This document shows, piece after piece, positions 34,002 to 42,783 of a stretch of 64,000 nucleotides of DNA. Position 1 is the first letter of the stretch, and each line of letters starts with the position of its first letter. Where the stretch lies: assembly GCA_016709665.1 (NCBI GenBank), contig JADJMI010000001.1, positions 62,001-126,000 on the forward strand, in the 5' to 3' direction. The notes beneath the pieces were generated by a model that was not told where the DNA came from, did not search any database, and worked only from the letters and a program-made list of their open reading frames with translations. The stretch comes from Betaproteobacteria bacterium (GTDB lineage Bacteria > Pseudomonadota > Gammaproteobacteria > Burkholderiales > Usitatibacteraceae). The position numbers and the translations under genes are program-made.

Positions 34002-34887
34002 CTACGCCCTGCGCCGCCGCACCGTGACGTCGACGTGCAACCCGAGGAAATCGCCGGGCGCGCCGAACCACGACCCCGTGAGCGGAGCCGCCTGGGAGGG
34101 GTCGCGAGCCACGGCCACGCGGATGAGGCTCGCGCCGCCGAAAAGGGGAATTGGTCGGGTCGAACGGCACCCAGCCCGCGCCCGGCAGGTAGACGTGAAC
34201 CCACGCGTGGGTCGCGCCGGCCCCCAGCATCTCGCCCATGTCGCCATCGACGGCCGGATCGTAGAGGTATCCCGACACGAAGCGCGAGGCGATGCCCATG
34301 CGGCGCGCAGCCTCCATCAACAGCAGCGCGAAGTCGCGGCAGGTGCCCGACCCGAGCCGCAGCGTCTCGTCGGGCGATTGGGTGCCCTCCTGGTCGCGCC
34401 GCTGGTAGCGGAACTGCGCCTTGATGGCGTTCGTCATCGCGACCAGCGTTTCGCGCGTGCCCGGCCGCCCCGGACCGAAGAGGAACGGCCGCATCCACTC
34501 GTGCAGCCGCCCGTCCGGATCGCCGTAGTGCGGGTCGAGGAGGGCCGCGAGATCCCGCCTTTCCTCGGCCGTGTAGTCGAAAGGCCAGCGCGCGGCGCGC
34601 GGCTCGATGGGCAGCTCGAGATTGGGTATGCCCGCGTGGTCGATGACGAAACCGCACTCCACCCGGAAGCGATCCGCGGCCCAGCGCGGCTTCACGAGCG
34701 CCACCGAATTGGAGAAGACGTCCTGGATCCAGTGCACGTCCGCCTCGGGCGAGACCGTGAGCGAATCGTCCAGCACGCGGATGTCGTGCCCCGCGCGCGG
34801 CCGGAACATGAGCCGGTGCTCTCCGAACGAGACGGGATTGGCGTAGCGGTATTCGGTGACGTGCCGGACCTCCAGGGTCCAGCTCAC
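34002..34887 (-). pseudogene. Transglutaminase-like cysteine protease, frameshift near C-terminus
   Basis: About 295 codons. An N-terminal bacterial transglutaminase-like domain (TEYRYANPVSFGEHRLMFRPR) precedes the catalytic core: Cys in GSGTCRDFALLLMEAARR, His in THAWVHVYLPGAGWVPFDPTN. The frame then breaks at the run AAAAGGGG (34141-34148): removing one base gives PTNSLFGGASLIRVAVARDPSQAAP, the expected family ending, with the stop at 34002-34004. As written the reading frame instead runs on to 33979. The GTG start at 34887 overlaps the TGA of the DUF2237 gene. Function: likely proteolysis or crosslinking of peptides, cytosolic. Confidence 0.82.
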
Positions 34888-35273
34888 GGGGATTCCTCGT
34901 CCGGCACGGCATCCACGGCGTGGCGCTTCAGGGCGTCAAGGGAAACGTAGTCGAGGGCGCGCTCGTGCGTGGCGGCGAGCACCACCGGCGGCGCGCAGCC
35001 GGCCTCGTACGCCTCCTTCCACCGCAGCACGCACAGGCACCATCGGTCGCCGGGCTTGAGCCCCCTGAACCGGAACTGCGGGCGGGGCGTCACGAGGTCG
35101 TTGCCGCGCTCCACGCTGAAATTGAGGAACTCGACCGTCATCCGCGCGCAGACGACGTGGGTGCCCGCGTCCTCCCCGCCCGTGCGGCAGGAGCCGTCGC
35201 GGTAGAAGCCGGTGATGGGGTCGAAGCAGCAGGCGCGAAGCTCGCCGCCCAGCACGTTCAGGTTGAGGGCCAT
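34884..35273 (-). CDS. DUF2237 family protein
   Basis: A 129-residue protein of DUF2237: LNVLGGELRACCFDPITGFYRDGSCRTGGEDAGTHVVCARMTVEFL and GDRWCLCVLRWKEAYEAG, with several conserved cysteines. The family is widespread in proteobacteria and has no known activity. It overlaps the transglutaminase gene by 4 bp (GTGA), so the two are translationally coupled and might act on the same protein substrate; that is inference. Confidence 0.88.
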   Translation of the reverse strand: MALNLNVLGGELRACCFDPITGFYRDGSCRTGGEDAGTHVVCARMTVEFLNFSVERGNDLVTPRPQFRFRGLKPGDRWCLCVLRWKEAYEAGCAPPVVLAATHERALDYVSLDALKRHAVDAVPDEESP

Positions 35274-35369
35274 GGCCGAAGCAGGAGGGAATCCAGCGTC
35301 GATGATAAAATACTTCCCCGACGCACCGTCGCTATTCCCGCAGCCGGCGCTTCCGACCGGCCTTCCGCC

Positions 35370-36557
35370 ATGGCCCGCTCCCGCAGCAAAGCCGCGCCCC
35401 GACTCACCCGGGACGCCGAACGCCTCATCGCCCTCGCCAACGGCCTCGCCACCTCCGGCAGCCTCACCGAGGACCGCTTCTGGGAAACCGAAGTCGCGGC
35501 CCTCGTCGAAAAGCTCCTGGACCACGGCAACGACGTGCCGCTCGACGGCGCCCTCGACCACCTGTGGCAGACCAATTCCGGCGCCTACGACGTGCTCATC
35601 GAGCGCATCGAGGGCATCTCGGAATCCGTCACCGTCATGCAGGGCGACCTCGCCTGGGACGCGCTGCTCGTGGCCGCGCCCGTGGTGGCGTGGTCCAAGT
35701 ACGCGATCGCCTCCGGCCCCATCGCCCGCGAAGATGCCGATGCCCTGCGTGCCCAGCTCCAGGGCCACGTGCTGGCCGACGGCACCCGCATCTGCCTCGT
35801 GCCCTATCTCTACTCGGTCGACCAGCTGCCGCGCCACTTCTCCGAGCTGCGCCGCCTCACCGCGAAGCTGGCGGACGCCGCCGTCACCGGCGAGATCCCG
35901 CGCATCGACTTCGCGCGCATGCCCGAAACCGCGCAGCTGCTCTCCGATTCGCGCTTCGTGATCGCCGCCGTGGCGGCGCCGCGCGGCAAGGCCGTCTTCC
36001 GCTGGCAGGAAGACGTGAGCGGCCATGCCGGGCGCACCACGAGCCTCGAGCAGTGGATCACCCAGGCCCGTCCCACCGTCGCGAAGCTCCTGCCCGGCTG
36101 CGTCTTCGAAAGCCTCCTGCCCGACGCCTACTACGTGAACTGCCGCGAGGCCGACCGGCGCGTGCGTCCCTACGGCATCCGCGCGGGCGTCGCCATGCTC
36201 GAGACGGCCATGGGCGCGGATCCCTCGCAGCTCCGCGCGGTCATCGCGAGCTTCGGCGAGGAGCGCATCGACGAATACCGCATCGGCTTCACGCTGGGCG
36301 GCGATTCGCACGTCGCCCACGGCGTGGTCTGGCCCCTGTACGGCCGCGAGGACGACGCGGCGCGGCCCTCGCCCCTGGACGACCTGCTCGCGGAAATCGC
36401 GCAGTGCGGCGTCACGGACGTGAAGCGCCTGCCCGGCACCTTCGAGCCGGACTACTGCGACGACTGCGGCGCGCCGCTCTTCGCGAGCCCCGATGGCGAA
36501 CTCGTGCACGCGGAACTGCCCGACGAGGCCGAGTCGCCCGCCGCCCACTTCCACTGA
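35370..36557 (+). CDS. DUF2863 family protein
   Basis: A 395-residue cytosolic protein matching DUF2863, a family largely confined to betaproteobacteria. It opens with LTRDAERLIALANGLATSGSLTEDRFWE and ends with a CDDCGAPLF pair before an acidic tail (HAELPDEAESPAAHFH). No catalytic motif is recognisable. The promoter region is shared with the DUF2237 gene (96 bp). Confidence 0.88.
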   Translation: MARSRSKAAPRLTRDAERLIALANGLATSGSLTEDRFWETEVAALVEKLLDHGNDVPLDGALDHLWQTNSGAYDVLIERIEGISESVTVMQGDLAWDALLVAAPVVAWSKYAIASGPIAREDADALRAQLQGHVLADGTRICLVPYLYSVDQLPRHFSELRRLTAKLADAAVTGEIPRIDFARMPETAQLLSDSRFVIAAVAAPRGKAVFRWQEDVSGHAGRTTSLEQWITQARPTVAKLLPGCVFESLLPDAYYVNCREADRRVRPYGIRAGVAMLETAMGADPSQLRAVIASFGEERIDEYRIGFTLGGDSHVAHGVVWPLYGREDDAARPSPLDDLLAEIAQCGVTDVKRLPGTFEPDYCDDCGAPLFASPDGELVHAELPDEAESPAAHFH

Positions 36558-36613
36558 GAGCCCCGGGACGGTCGCTCGTGGACTGTCCCGTCCGACTCCT
36601 CGATACTTGAGCG

Positions 36614-37546
36614 ATGGACGCCCTTTCCGAAGTCCTGCGTCTCGCCCGGTTCGGTGGCACCGTGATGGCCGACGTGTCGTCGCGGGGAAGCTGGTGCGTC
36701 TCGATTCCCGCGAGCGGCGTTCGCGCCTGCGCCCACCTGATGCTCGAAGGCCGCGCGCAGGTGCACCTGGGCAGCGGGGAGTTCGTGCACCTCGAGCCGG
36801 GCGACCTCGCCTTCCTTCCCGGTGGCGCGGCCCATCTCGTGTGTTCCGATCTCGAGGCCCCGGCGAGGCCGTTCGCCTCGATCGTTCGCCCGACCGCTCC
36901 CGGCGACCCGGCACCCGTTTCGCTCGGCTCGTCCGGGTTCCGCGCCCGGTGGGTGCCCCTCGCCTTCTCGTGGGAGCACCACCTGGGGGCCTCGCTCTTC
37001 ACGAGCCTGCCGCCGATCGTGCACGTTTCGCTGCGCGGCTCGGCTCCGATCGAGTGGTTCCGCGATTCCCTCGGGCTCGCGCTCACCGGTTCCGACGCGC
37101 CGCGCTCCGGCGCCGAGGCCACCCGCGCCCGGCTCGCGGAACTCGTGCTGATCGAGGCGCTTCGCCGCTACATCGAGACCCAGCCGGCCGGCGGCACGGG
37201 CTGGCTCGCGGCCCTGGGCGATCGCTACGTGGGCGCCGCACTCGCGCTCGTGCACGGCCGCCCCGGAGAGGATTGGACCGTGGAGAAGCTCGGCCGACAG
37301 GTGGGGCTTTCGCGTTCGGCGCTTGCGGAACGATTCACGCACCGCATGGGCGAGCCGGTGATCGCGTTCCTCACGCACGTGCGGCTGCAACTCGCCGCGG
37401 AGGAACTCGTCGCCACCCCGCGCTCGATCGAATCGGTGAGCGAGGACGCGGGCTACGAGTCCGTCACCGCGTTCTCCCGCGCCTTCAAGCGCGCCTTCGG
37501 CAAGCCGCCGTCCGTGTGGCGGGTGCGGGCGCGGCGCAAGCGCTGA
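36614..37546 (+). CDS. AraC family regulator with cupin-type sensor (AraC_binding_2/cupin_6)
   Basis: A 310-residue regulator. Residues 1-160 form a cupin_6-type effector domain (VHLGSGEFVHLEPGDLAFLPGGAAHLV), residues of about 195-300 the two AraC helix-turn-helix motifs (WTVEKLGRQVGLSRSALAERFTHRMGEPVIAFLTHVRL and VSEDAGYESVTAFSRAFKRAFGKPPSVWR). Effector and targets are unknown; no enzyme gene sits next to it in the usual divergent layout. Confidence 0.9.
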   Translation: MDALSEVLRLARFGGTVMADVSSRGSWCVSIPASGVRACAHLMLEGRAQVHLGSGEFVHLEPGDLAFLPGGAAHLVCSDLEAPARPFASIVRPTAPGDPAPVSLGSSGFRARWVPLAFSWEHHLGASLFTSLPPIVHVSLRGSAPIEWFRDSLGLALTGSDAPRSGAEATRARLAELVLIEALRRYIETQPAGGTGWLAALGDRYVGAALALVHGRPGEDWTVEKLGRQVGLSRSALAERFTHRMGEPVIAFLTHVRLQLAAEELVATPRSIESVSEDAGYESVTAFSRAFKRAFGKPPSVWRVRARRKR

Positions 37547-37698
37547 TTCCGAGCGTCAACGCGGGCGGCAACCGCCCGTTGTAGCGATCATGCGCGACCG
37601 CACGGTCGCCGCCCCCCCGCGAAGCCCCGGGGCTTCGCCAATCCCCTGCCTTTTCCGCGTTCGGATACCCATCCGGGCGGGCATCGGCATGGACAATC

Positions 37699-37714
37699 AT
37701 TCCATTGACGGAAT
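37699..37714 (+). promoter_or_regulatory. Candidate operator of the toxin-antitoxin pair
   Basis: Inverted repeat ATTCC-N6-GGAAT at 37699-37714, followed by the palindrome GAATATTC (37711-37718), just upstream of the toxin gene. Antitoxins of this type usually bind such sites. Confidence 0.4.
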
Positions 37715-37737
37715 ATTCTTCGGAGGTTATATTCGCC

Positions 37738-38103
37738 GTGACTTGGGACGTGGAATTCACGGACGAGTTCGGCGCCTGGTGGGACGGCCTCTCGGTCCTG
37801 GAGCAGGAATCGCTCGCGGCGTCGGTACGCCTGCTCGAATGGCGGGGCCCGGACCTCGGGTTTCCGCACAGCACCGCCGTCTCGAGTTCCCGCCACGGCC
37901 ACATGAGAGAGTTGCGGACGCAACACCGCGGCCGGCCGTTACGGACGCTGTATGCCTTCGATCCGAGGCGCTCCGCCATCCTGCTGCTCAGCGGAGACAA
38001 GACCGGGAATCGGCGCTGGTACGAGGTGCACGTGCCCAGGGCGGACAGGCTGTACGACGAGCACCTGGCGCAACTGCGAAAGGAAGGGCAGATCGATGGC
38101 TAG
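37738..38103 (+). CDS. HigB/RelE-like toxin (Gp49 type)
   Basis: A 121-residue protein, the usual length for Gp49-like HigB toxins: VEFTDEFGAWWDGLSVLEQESL, LEWRGPDLGFPHS, MRELRTQHRGRPLRTLYAFDPRRSAILLLSGDKTG. Members cleave mRNA at ribosomes. The GTG at 37738 is chosen because the family starts right there (TWDVEFTDEF) and GGAGG lies upstream; a TTG at 37705 is possible. It overlaps the antitoxin gene by 8 bp, toxin first, as is typical for higBA. Confidence 0.88.
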   Translation: MTWDVEFTDEFGAWWDGLSVLEQESLAASVRLLEWRGPDLGFPHSTAVSSSRHGHMRELRTQHRGRPLRTLYAFDPRRSAILLLSGDKTGNRRWYEVHVPRADRLYDEHLAQLRKEGQIDG

Positions 38104-38422
38104 GAAATTCGCCGAACTGCGTGCCCGGATGTCGCCGCGATCGCAGGCTCGCGCCGAATCGAAGGCGCTCGCCCTGCTGGCCGAAATGCCGCTTCACGAA
38201 CTGCGAAGGGCGCGGGGGCTTTCGCAACAGCAACTGGCCGATACGCTGAAGGTCCGTCAGCCGGCCATCGCGAAGATCGAAAAGCGCGCCGACATGTACA
38301 TCTCCACCTTGCGAAGCCATGTCGAGGCGATGGGCGGCCAACTGGAAGTCGTCGCGCGGTTTCCGGACGGGGTCGTGCGGATCAGCAATTTTTCGGGACT
38401 GGGGGAGGACGTCGAGGTCTAG
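38096..38422 (+). CDS. HigA/XRE-type antitoxin
   Basis: A 108-residue DNA-binding antitoxin with an XRE helix-turn-helix (LRRARGLSQQQLADTLKVRQPAIAKIEKRADMYISTLRSHVEAMGGQLEVVARF). It would neutralise the upstream HigB-like toxin and repress the operon. It is convergent with the esterase gene. The pair is the only sign of mobile content in this segment and may be chromosomally fixed. Confidence 0.9.
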   Translation: MARKFAELRARMSPRSQARAESKALALLAEMPLHELRRARGLSQQQLADTLKVRQPAIAKIEKRADMYISTLRSHVEAMGGQLEVVARFPDGVVRISNFSGLGEDVEV

Positions 38423-38447
38423 TCCTCATGCGAGGAGCGAAGCCGCG

Positions 38448-39557
38448 TCACGGCTTCAGCGCCTTGTACAAGAAGGGCAGCGACACGTCCATCCGGTAAT
38501 CGATGTCCGAGTGGTTGTCCTCGAATTCCTCGTACGTATGGCGGATGCCCGCTTCGGCCAGTCGCTTCGAGAGGATCCGCGAGCCGTAGTGGATGTGGTA
38601 CTGGTCCCGCGAGCCGCAGTCGACGTAGATGCCGCGCAGGCTCTTCAGGGCCTTCACGTGCTTCGCGACCATGTGGATGGGGTCGTGCTTCAGCCAGCGC
38701 TTCCACGCGTCCTCGAGCCGCTCGCCCGTCTCCAGGTTGAAGGGCAGCCGGAACCCGTTGGGCGCCTTCGGGTCCGGGTCGTAGGTCGCGGCCATGCAGA
38801 GGTTCATGAGCGCATGCCCTTCGGCGCCGGTGAGCTTCGGCCGTGCCCACACCGATTCGAGGAAGGCCCGCACGCGGCCGTCGTCCAGCCCCTTCGCCAC
38901 GCCCTTCTCGGCCTTCCTCACGTCGTACGCGCCGGGGGCGATCTTCCGGGGGCGGTACTTCGCCAGCTCGTTGAGGGTGTTGGGCCAGTCGTGGTGGTAG
39001 ACGAAATCGAAGTACGCGTCACCCGAATGGTCCGCGATGGCGCCCCACGTGTCCGCGTGCTTCATGCCGTGGACGATGGCGCCGTAGCCGCCGGAGCTCT
39101 TGCCGAAGCAGCCTCGATGGTCGCGCGAGGCGAGCGTGCGGAATTCCTTGTCCACGAAGGGCACGATTTCCTTCACGAGGTAGTCGGCGTAGTCGCCGAT
39201 GGCCGAGGAGTTCACGTACTGGTTGCCGCCCAGCGCCGTGAAGCAATCGGGGAAGACGAGGATGGCCGGGCCCATCTTCTTCTCGTGGATGAGCCGGGCG
39301 GCGCGCTCGGGGAGGTTCTCGCTGAAATTCTTCCACGCGATGTGCGAAAGACCCGAGCCGGTGAAGCCGACCATGTCGACGATGACGGGGAAGCGGCGGC
39401 CGCGGCCCTTCGTCGCGCCCTCGTCGTATTCGGCGGGCAGCCACACGGCGAGCTTCCTCACGTGCGGGTCGCCCAGGGGGTTGCCCTTCAGGACCTTCGA
39501 GACGTGCTCGAGGATGACGGTGGTGCCGGGTTTCCACTTCGGGCGCTTGAGGGCCAT
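38448..39557 (-). CDS. Alpha/beta hydrolase, putative esterase (EstD-like)
   Basis: A 369-residue hydrolase of the putative-esterase type. The nucleophile elbow is GKSSGGYGAIVHGM; the region VIVDMVGFTGSG forms the oxyanion part; DNHSDIDYR near the C-terminus supplies the His (H-S-D). The preceding DHSGDAYFDF segment is also typical. The natural substrate is unknown, perhaps S-acyl or carbohydrate esters. No signal peptide, so cytosolic. Confidence 0.85.
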   Translation of the reverse strand: MALKRPKWKPGTTVILEHVSKVLKGNPLGDPHVRKLAVWLPAEYDEGATKGRGRRFPVIVDMVGFTGSGLSHIAWKNFSENLPERAARLIHEKKMGPAILVFPDCFTALGGNQYVNSSAIGDYADYLVKEIVPFVDKEFRTLASRDHRGCFGKSSGGYGAIVHGMKHADTWGAIADHSGDAYFDFVYHHDWPNTLNELAKYRPRKIAPGAYDVRKAEKGVAKGLDDGRVRAFLESVWARPKLTGAEGHALMNLCMAATYDPDPKAPNGFRLPFNLETGERLEDAWKRWLKHDPIHMVAKHVKALKSLRGIYVDCGSRDQYHIHYGSRILSKRLAEAGIRHTYEEFEDNHSDIDYRMDVSLPFLYKALKP

Positions 39558-39888
39558 GGCTGGGGCTCGCGGATTCGGGAAGTCGATAGATTACCGTCGG
39601 GGAGTGATGCGGGCGAAAATCTTTGGAAACGCCGATGAACGCCGATGACGCAGATCAACGCGGACGCCCGCAGCGCCCTTGAAAATTCCGCGACGAGCGC
39701 AGTCCGCGCGCAGCGCTCCAGAAATTCCGGTTTAGAATTCACCGTCAGCGTTCCGATTCCCCTCCACCACCCGCCCCGTAGACACCCTTGACCGCCCGAA
39801 ACGGACCCCTGCCCGACCGATTGCCGCCGCTGCCGCCTTCGCCGCCTCGCTTTCGGCCGCCGACGCCCTGGCGTTCAACTGCTACGTC
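39558..39888. other. Intergenic region with short repeat and lost start
   Basis: A short imperfect repeat GATGAACGCCGATGACGCAG (39633-39652) is of the GATGAACGC type seen scattered in many genomes. TTGAAA (39680-39685) and TAGAAT (39733-39738) could be loosely spaced promoter elements. From 39800 on, the frame of the downstream gene encodes an Ala-rich signal-peptide-like stretch without a start codon. Confidence 0.4.
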
Positions 39889-40176
39889 GTGATCGACAAG
39901 GACCAGAACGTCGTCTTCCGCGCCACGCGGCCGCCCTTCGGCATGGATGGCGACGAATGGAAGAAGGGCCAGGACGACCTGCGCGCGAAGGACCAGCACC
40001 TGCGCTGGACGTTCACCCCCGACTGCTTCCCGCAGATCACGGAAGTCCGCAAGGCCTACGCGACCACGCGGACGGGGGATTCCGTCTTCGACCCGGCCGT
40101 CGTCCTGGGCAACACGGTGGAATACATGACCGCGACCGGTCGAGCTTCCTCCTCGACGGGCGCCTACTCGCGCTAG
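39889..40176 (+). CDS. Small exported protein of unknown family, start region damaged
   Basis: At least 95 residues from GTG 39889 (VIDKDQNVVFRATRPPFGMD; ending SSTGAYSR). The same frame is open back to 39736 and encodes a strong signal peptide (RPIAAAAAFAASLSAADALA) just upstream of the GTG, but no ATG/GTG/TTG lies in frame before it. A TTG at 39788 would connect if one C were added in the run at 39794-39796, giving MTAPKRTPARP... So the true start was probably lost to a single-base deletion or sequence error. The mature part has a Cys near the cut site (FNC) and one later (DCFPQI). No family recognised. Confidence 0.45.
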   Translation: MIDKDQNVVFRATRPPFGMDGDEWKKGQDDLRAKDQHLRWTFTPDCFPQITEVRKAYATTRTGDSVFDPAVVLGNTVEYMTATGRASSSTGAYSR

Positions 40177-40191
40177 CCGTCGCGGCAAATG

Positions 40192-40215
40192 AAAAGGGGC
40201 GCCGAAGCGCCCCTT
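40192..40215 (-). terminator. Terminator of efp
   Basis: AAGGGGCGC (40194-40202) pairs with GCGCCCCTT (40207-40215) around a TTCG loop on the minus strand, followed by TTTTC (40195-40191). It lies 24 bp past the efp stop. Confidence 0.85.
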
Positions 40216-40239
40216 CGAACACACCGCGAAGAGAAAAGC

Positions 40240-40800
40240 CTACGCGTTCACGCGCCGGCGATACTCGTTCGTGCGGGTGTCGATCTCGATCTTGTCGCCC
40301 GTCTCGCAGAAAGCCGGCACCGGCACTTCGTACCCGGTGGAAAGCTTCGCGGGCTTGAGCACCTTGCCCGAGGTGTCGCCGCGGACGGCGGGTTCGGTGT
40401 AGATGATCTCGCGCACGAGCGAGGTCGGGATCTCGATCGAGATCGCGCGCCCGTCGTAGAAGGTCACCTGTCCGGGCATTCCCTCCTCGAGGTAGTTGAG
40501 CGCCTCGCCCAGGCTTTCCTTCTCGATCTCGTACTGGTTGTATTCCCCGTCCATGAAGACGTACATGGGGTCGGCGAAGTACGAGTACGTGACGTCCCGC
40601 TTCTCGAGCATCAGGAGATCGAACTTCTCGTCGGCCTTGTACACCGTCTCGGTGTTGCTGCCGCTGAGCAGGTTCTTGAGCTTCATCTTCATGGTGGCCG
40701 AGTTGCGGCCACCCTTGTTGTATTCGGCCTTCAGCACGACCATGGGGTCCTTGCCCACCATGATCACGTTGCCGCTGCGCAATTCCTGAGCGATTTTCAT
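40240..40800 (-). CDS. efp: Translation elongation factor P (arginine-32 type)
   Basis: A 186-residue EF-P with all three domains; it relieves ribosome stalling at polyproline. The loop that reaches the peptidyl-transferase centre reads YNKGGRNSA, with Arg at position 32. In proteobacteria this Arg32 form is rhamnosylated by EarP, unlike the lysine form modified by EpmA. An earP-like gene is at 50492-51636. Ends RTNEYRRRVNA as in the family. A terminator lies downstream. Confidence 0.96.
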   Translation of the reverse strand: MKIAQELRSGNVIMVGKDPMVVLKAEYNKGGRNSATMKMKLKNLLSGSNTETVYKADEKFDLLMLEKRDVTYSYFADPMYVFMDGEYNQYEIEKESLGEALNYLEEGMPGQVTFYDGRAISIEIPTSLVREIIYTEPAVRGDTSGKVLKPAKLSTGYEVPVPAFCETGDKIEIDTRTNEYRRRVNA

Positions 40801-40982
40801 GAATGTGTCCGTCCTTCTCTACCCGGGGGCCCCGGCCCCGCGCGGGGTGACCCGGGCGGGGGTGGGGAATTCGAAAAAGCCTTGCATTTTAGCACTTTAG
40901 GTTCGAAAAGCGCCAGCCCCCGGGCGCGCCCGCTCCTCGCCGGGGGCGATGGGGCCTTGCCGGAAGGGAAAGCGCCTTTCGC

Positions 40983-42545
40983 CTAAGGCGGGACGCCGGC
41001 GCGCAGCTTCGGGCCGAGCGTCGTGGCGAGACGCCCCTGCATCGCCTCGACGAAGCGGCAGAGGACCGCGCGGGTCTCGCGCGGGTCGATGACGTCCTCG
41101 ACGGCGAATGCCTCGGCGGTGAGGAGCGGCGAGGCGAGCTTGCGCAGGTCCGCCTCGATCTCCTTCAGGCGCGCGGCCGGATCCGGCGCGTTCTCGATCT
41201 CGCGCTTGAAGGCCGCCGCCGCCCCGCCCTCGACGGGCAGCGAACCCCATTCGGCCGAAGGCCAGGCGATCTTGAAGTCCAGGCCGTTCTTGTCCGTGGT
41301 GCCCATGCCCGCCATGCCGTAGCACTTGCGGATGACGCAGGTGAGCATCGGCACCGTGGCCTGCAGCGCCACGTACACCGCGCGCATGCCCTCGCGCAGC
41401 GTGGCGGCCTGCTCCGCCGCGAGGCCGACCATGAAGCCGGGCACATCGACGAGGAAGACGATCGGGATGTGGAAGGTGTCGCACAGCTGGATGAAGTGCG
41501 CCTGCTTGCGGGCCGCCTTCACGTCCATGGCGCCGCCGTTCACCATCGGGTTGTTGGCGATGATGCCGACGACGTAGCCGTCCAGCCGGGCGAGCGAGGT
41601 GATGACGGCGCGCCCGCAGGTGGGCTGGATCTCGAAGGCCGAATCGCGGTCCACGACCATGGCGACGAGCTTGCGCATGTTGTAGGGCTGGCGGCGTTCG
41701 CGCGGGACGATGGTGAGCAGGCCCTCGTCGGCGCGATCGGGCGGATCGTCCGACTTCACGACCGGCGGCAGCTCCCAGACGTTGCGCGGCATGTAGCCCA
41801 GGTACCGGCGGATCATCGCGAAGGCGCCCGGCTCGTCGTCGGCCGCGTTGTCGATGGTGCCCGCCATGTCGACGGCGACGGCGGCGCCGCCCAGCGCTTC
41901 CTTGTCGATCTTCTGGCCGAGCGAGCGCTCCACGACCGGCGGGCCGGCCGCGAACACCTGGCTCGTTCCCTTCACCATCACGCTCCAGTGCGCGAGGATC
42001 GCGCGCCCCGCGGGGCCGCCGGCCGCCGTGCCCATCACGGCGCTCACCACCGGAACCTCGCCCATGAGCTGCACCGATCGCTCGAACCCGTGCACCCCCG
42101 GGAACACCGTGTAGCCGCGGCGGGTGGCCGAGGCCACGCTGCCTCCCGCGCCGTCGATGAGGTTCACCAAGGGAATGCGGTACTCGTGCGCGAGGTCTTC
42201 CACGAAGCCGCCCTGCCCGCCCTTGCGCCGGTCGCTGCCCCAGCTCGTGCCGCCGCGCACCGTGAAATCCTCGCCGCCGATGGCGACGGGACGGCCGTCG
42301 ATCTTCGCGAGGCCCATCACGTACGGCGCGGGCACCACCTTCTGGAGCTTGCCGTCCACGTAGGCGCCCTTGCCCGTCAGCTTGCCCACCTCCTGGAACG
42401 AGCCGCCGTCGCAAAGCCCCGCGATGCGCTCGCGCACCGTGAGCCGGCCCTGCGCGTGGTGCTTGTCGATGGCTTCCGGCCCGCCCAGCGCGTCGGCGAA
42501 GGCGCGCCGCGCCGCGAGGTCGTCCGCTTCCGGCTTCCAGCTCAT
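40983..42545 (-). CDS. Acyl-CoA carboxylase carboxyltransferase subunit A
   Basis: A 520-residue carboxyltransferase (carboxyl transferase N and C domains in one chain, like propionyl-CoA carboxylase beta or the 12S transcarboxylase subunit). Key parts: GGEDFTVRGGTSW, NLIDGAGGSVASATRRGY (acyl-CoA oxyanion region), and in the C-half NNPMVNGGAMDVKAARK and VDVPGFMVGLAAEQAATLR. It moves CO2 from carboxybiotin to an acyl-CoA, or the reverse. It is cotranscribed with a biotin carrier (5-bp gap) and a CoA-transferase. A second, different carboxyltransferase is at 44848. Substrate unknown. Confidence 0.9.
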   Translation of the reverse strand: MSWKPEADDLAARRAFADALGGPEAIDKHHAQGRLTVRERIAGLCDGGSFQEVGKLTGKGAYVDGKLQKVVPAPYVMGLAKIDGRPVAIGGEDFTVRGGTSWGSDRRKGGQGGFVEDLAHEYRIPLVNLIDGAGGSVASATRRGYTVFPGVHGFERSVQLMGEVPVVSAVMGTAAGGPAGRAILAHWSVMVKGTSQVFAAGPPVVERSLGQKIDKEALGGAAVAVDMAGTIDNAADDEPGAFAMIRRYLGYMPRNVWELPPVVKSDDPPDRADEGLLTIVPRERRQPYNMRKLVAMVVDRDSAFEIQPTCGRAVITSLARLDGYVVGIIANNPMVNGGAMDVKAARKQAHFIQLCDTFHIPIVFLVDVPGFMVGLAAEQAATLREGMRAVYVALQATVPMLTCVIRKCYGMAGMGTTDKNGLDFKIAWPSAEWGSLPVEGGAAAAFKREIENAPDPAARLKEIEADLRKLASPLLTAEAFAVEDVIDPRETRAVLCRFVEAMQGRLATTLGPKLRAGVPP

Positions 42546-42550
42546 GGCCG

Positions 42551-42772
42551 CTAGACCTCGACCACCGCGAGCACCTGCCCCTCGGCCACGGGCTCGTTCT
42601 CCTTCACCTTGATCTCCACGAGCCTGCCCGTGCATTCGGCGAGCACCGGGATCTCCATCTTCATGGACTCGAGGATCATGATCGCGTCCTCCTCGCCCAG
42701 CACGTCGCCCGGCTGCTTCACGATCTTCCAGACCGCCCCGGTGATCTCGGACTTCACTTCCTTCGTGGCCAT
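42551..42772 (-). CDS. Biotin carboxyl carrier domain protein
   Basis: A 73-residue single biotinyl domain. The biotinylated residue is Lys38 in ESMKMEI. It has no fused carboxylase, so it is a free carrier serving the separate biotin carboxylase (46416) and probably both carboxyltransferases. The ends (MATKEVKSEITGAVWKIV...EGQVLAVVEV) match the full domain, so it is not a fragment. The stop codon lies 5 bp before the carboxyltransferase ATG. Confidence 0.92.
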   Translation of the reverse strand: MATKEVKSEITGAVWKIVKQPGDVLGEEDAIMILESMKMEIPVLAECTGRLVEIKVKENEPVAEGQVLAVVEV

Positions 42773-42783
42773 GCGGCTTCCTT

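Noticed and set aside
37547..38422. Prophage or genomic island signs around the toxin-antitoxin pair
   Set aside because: No integrase, attachment repeat or phage gene is visible; one toxin-antitoxin pair is not enough.
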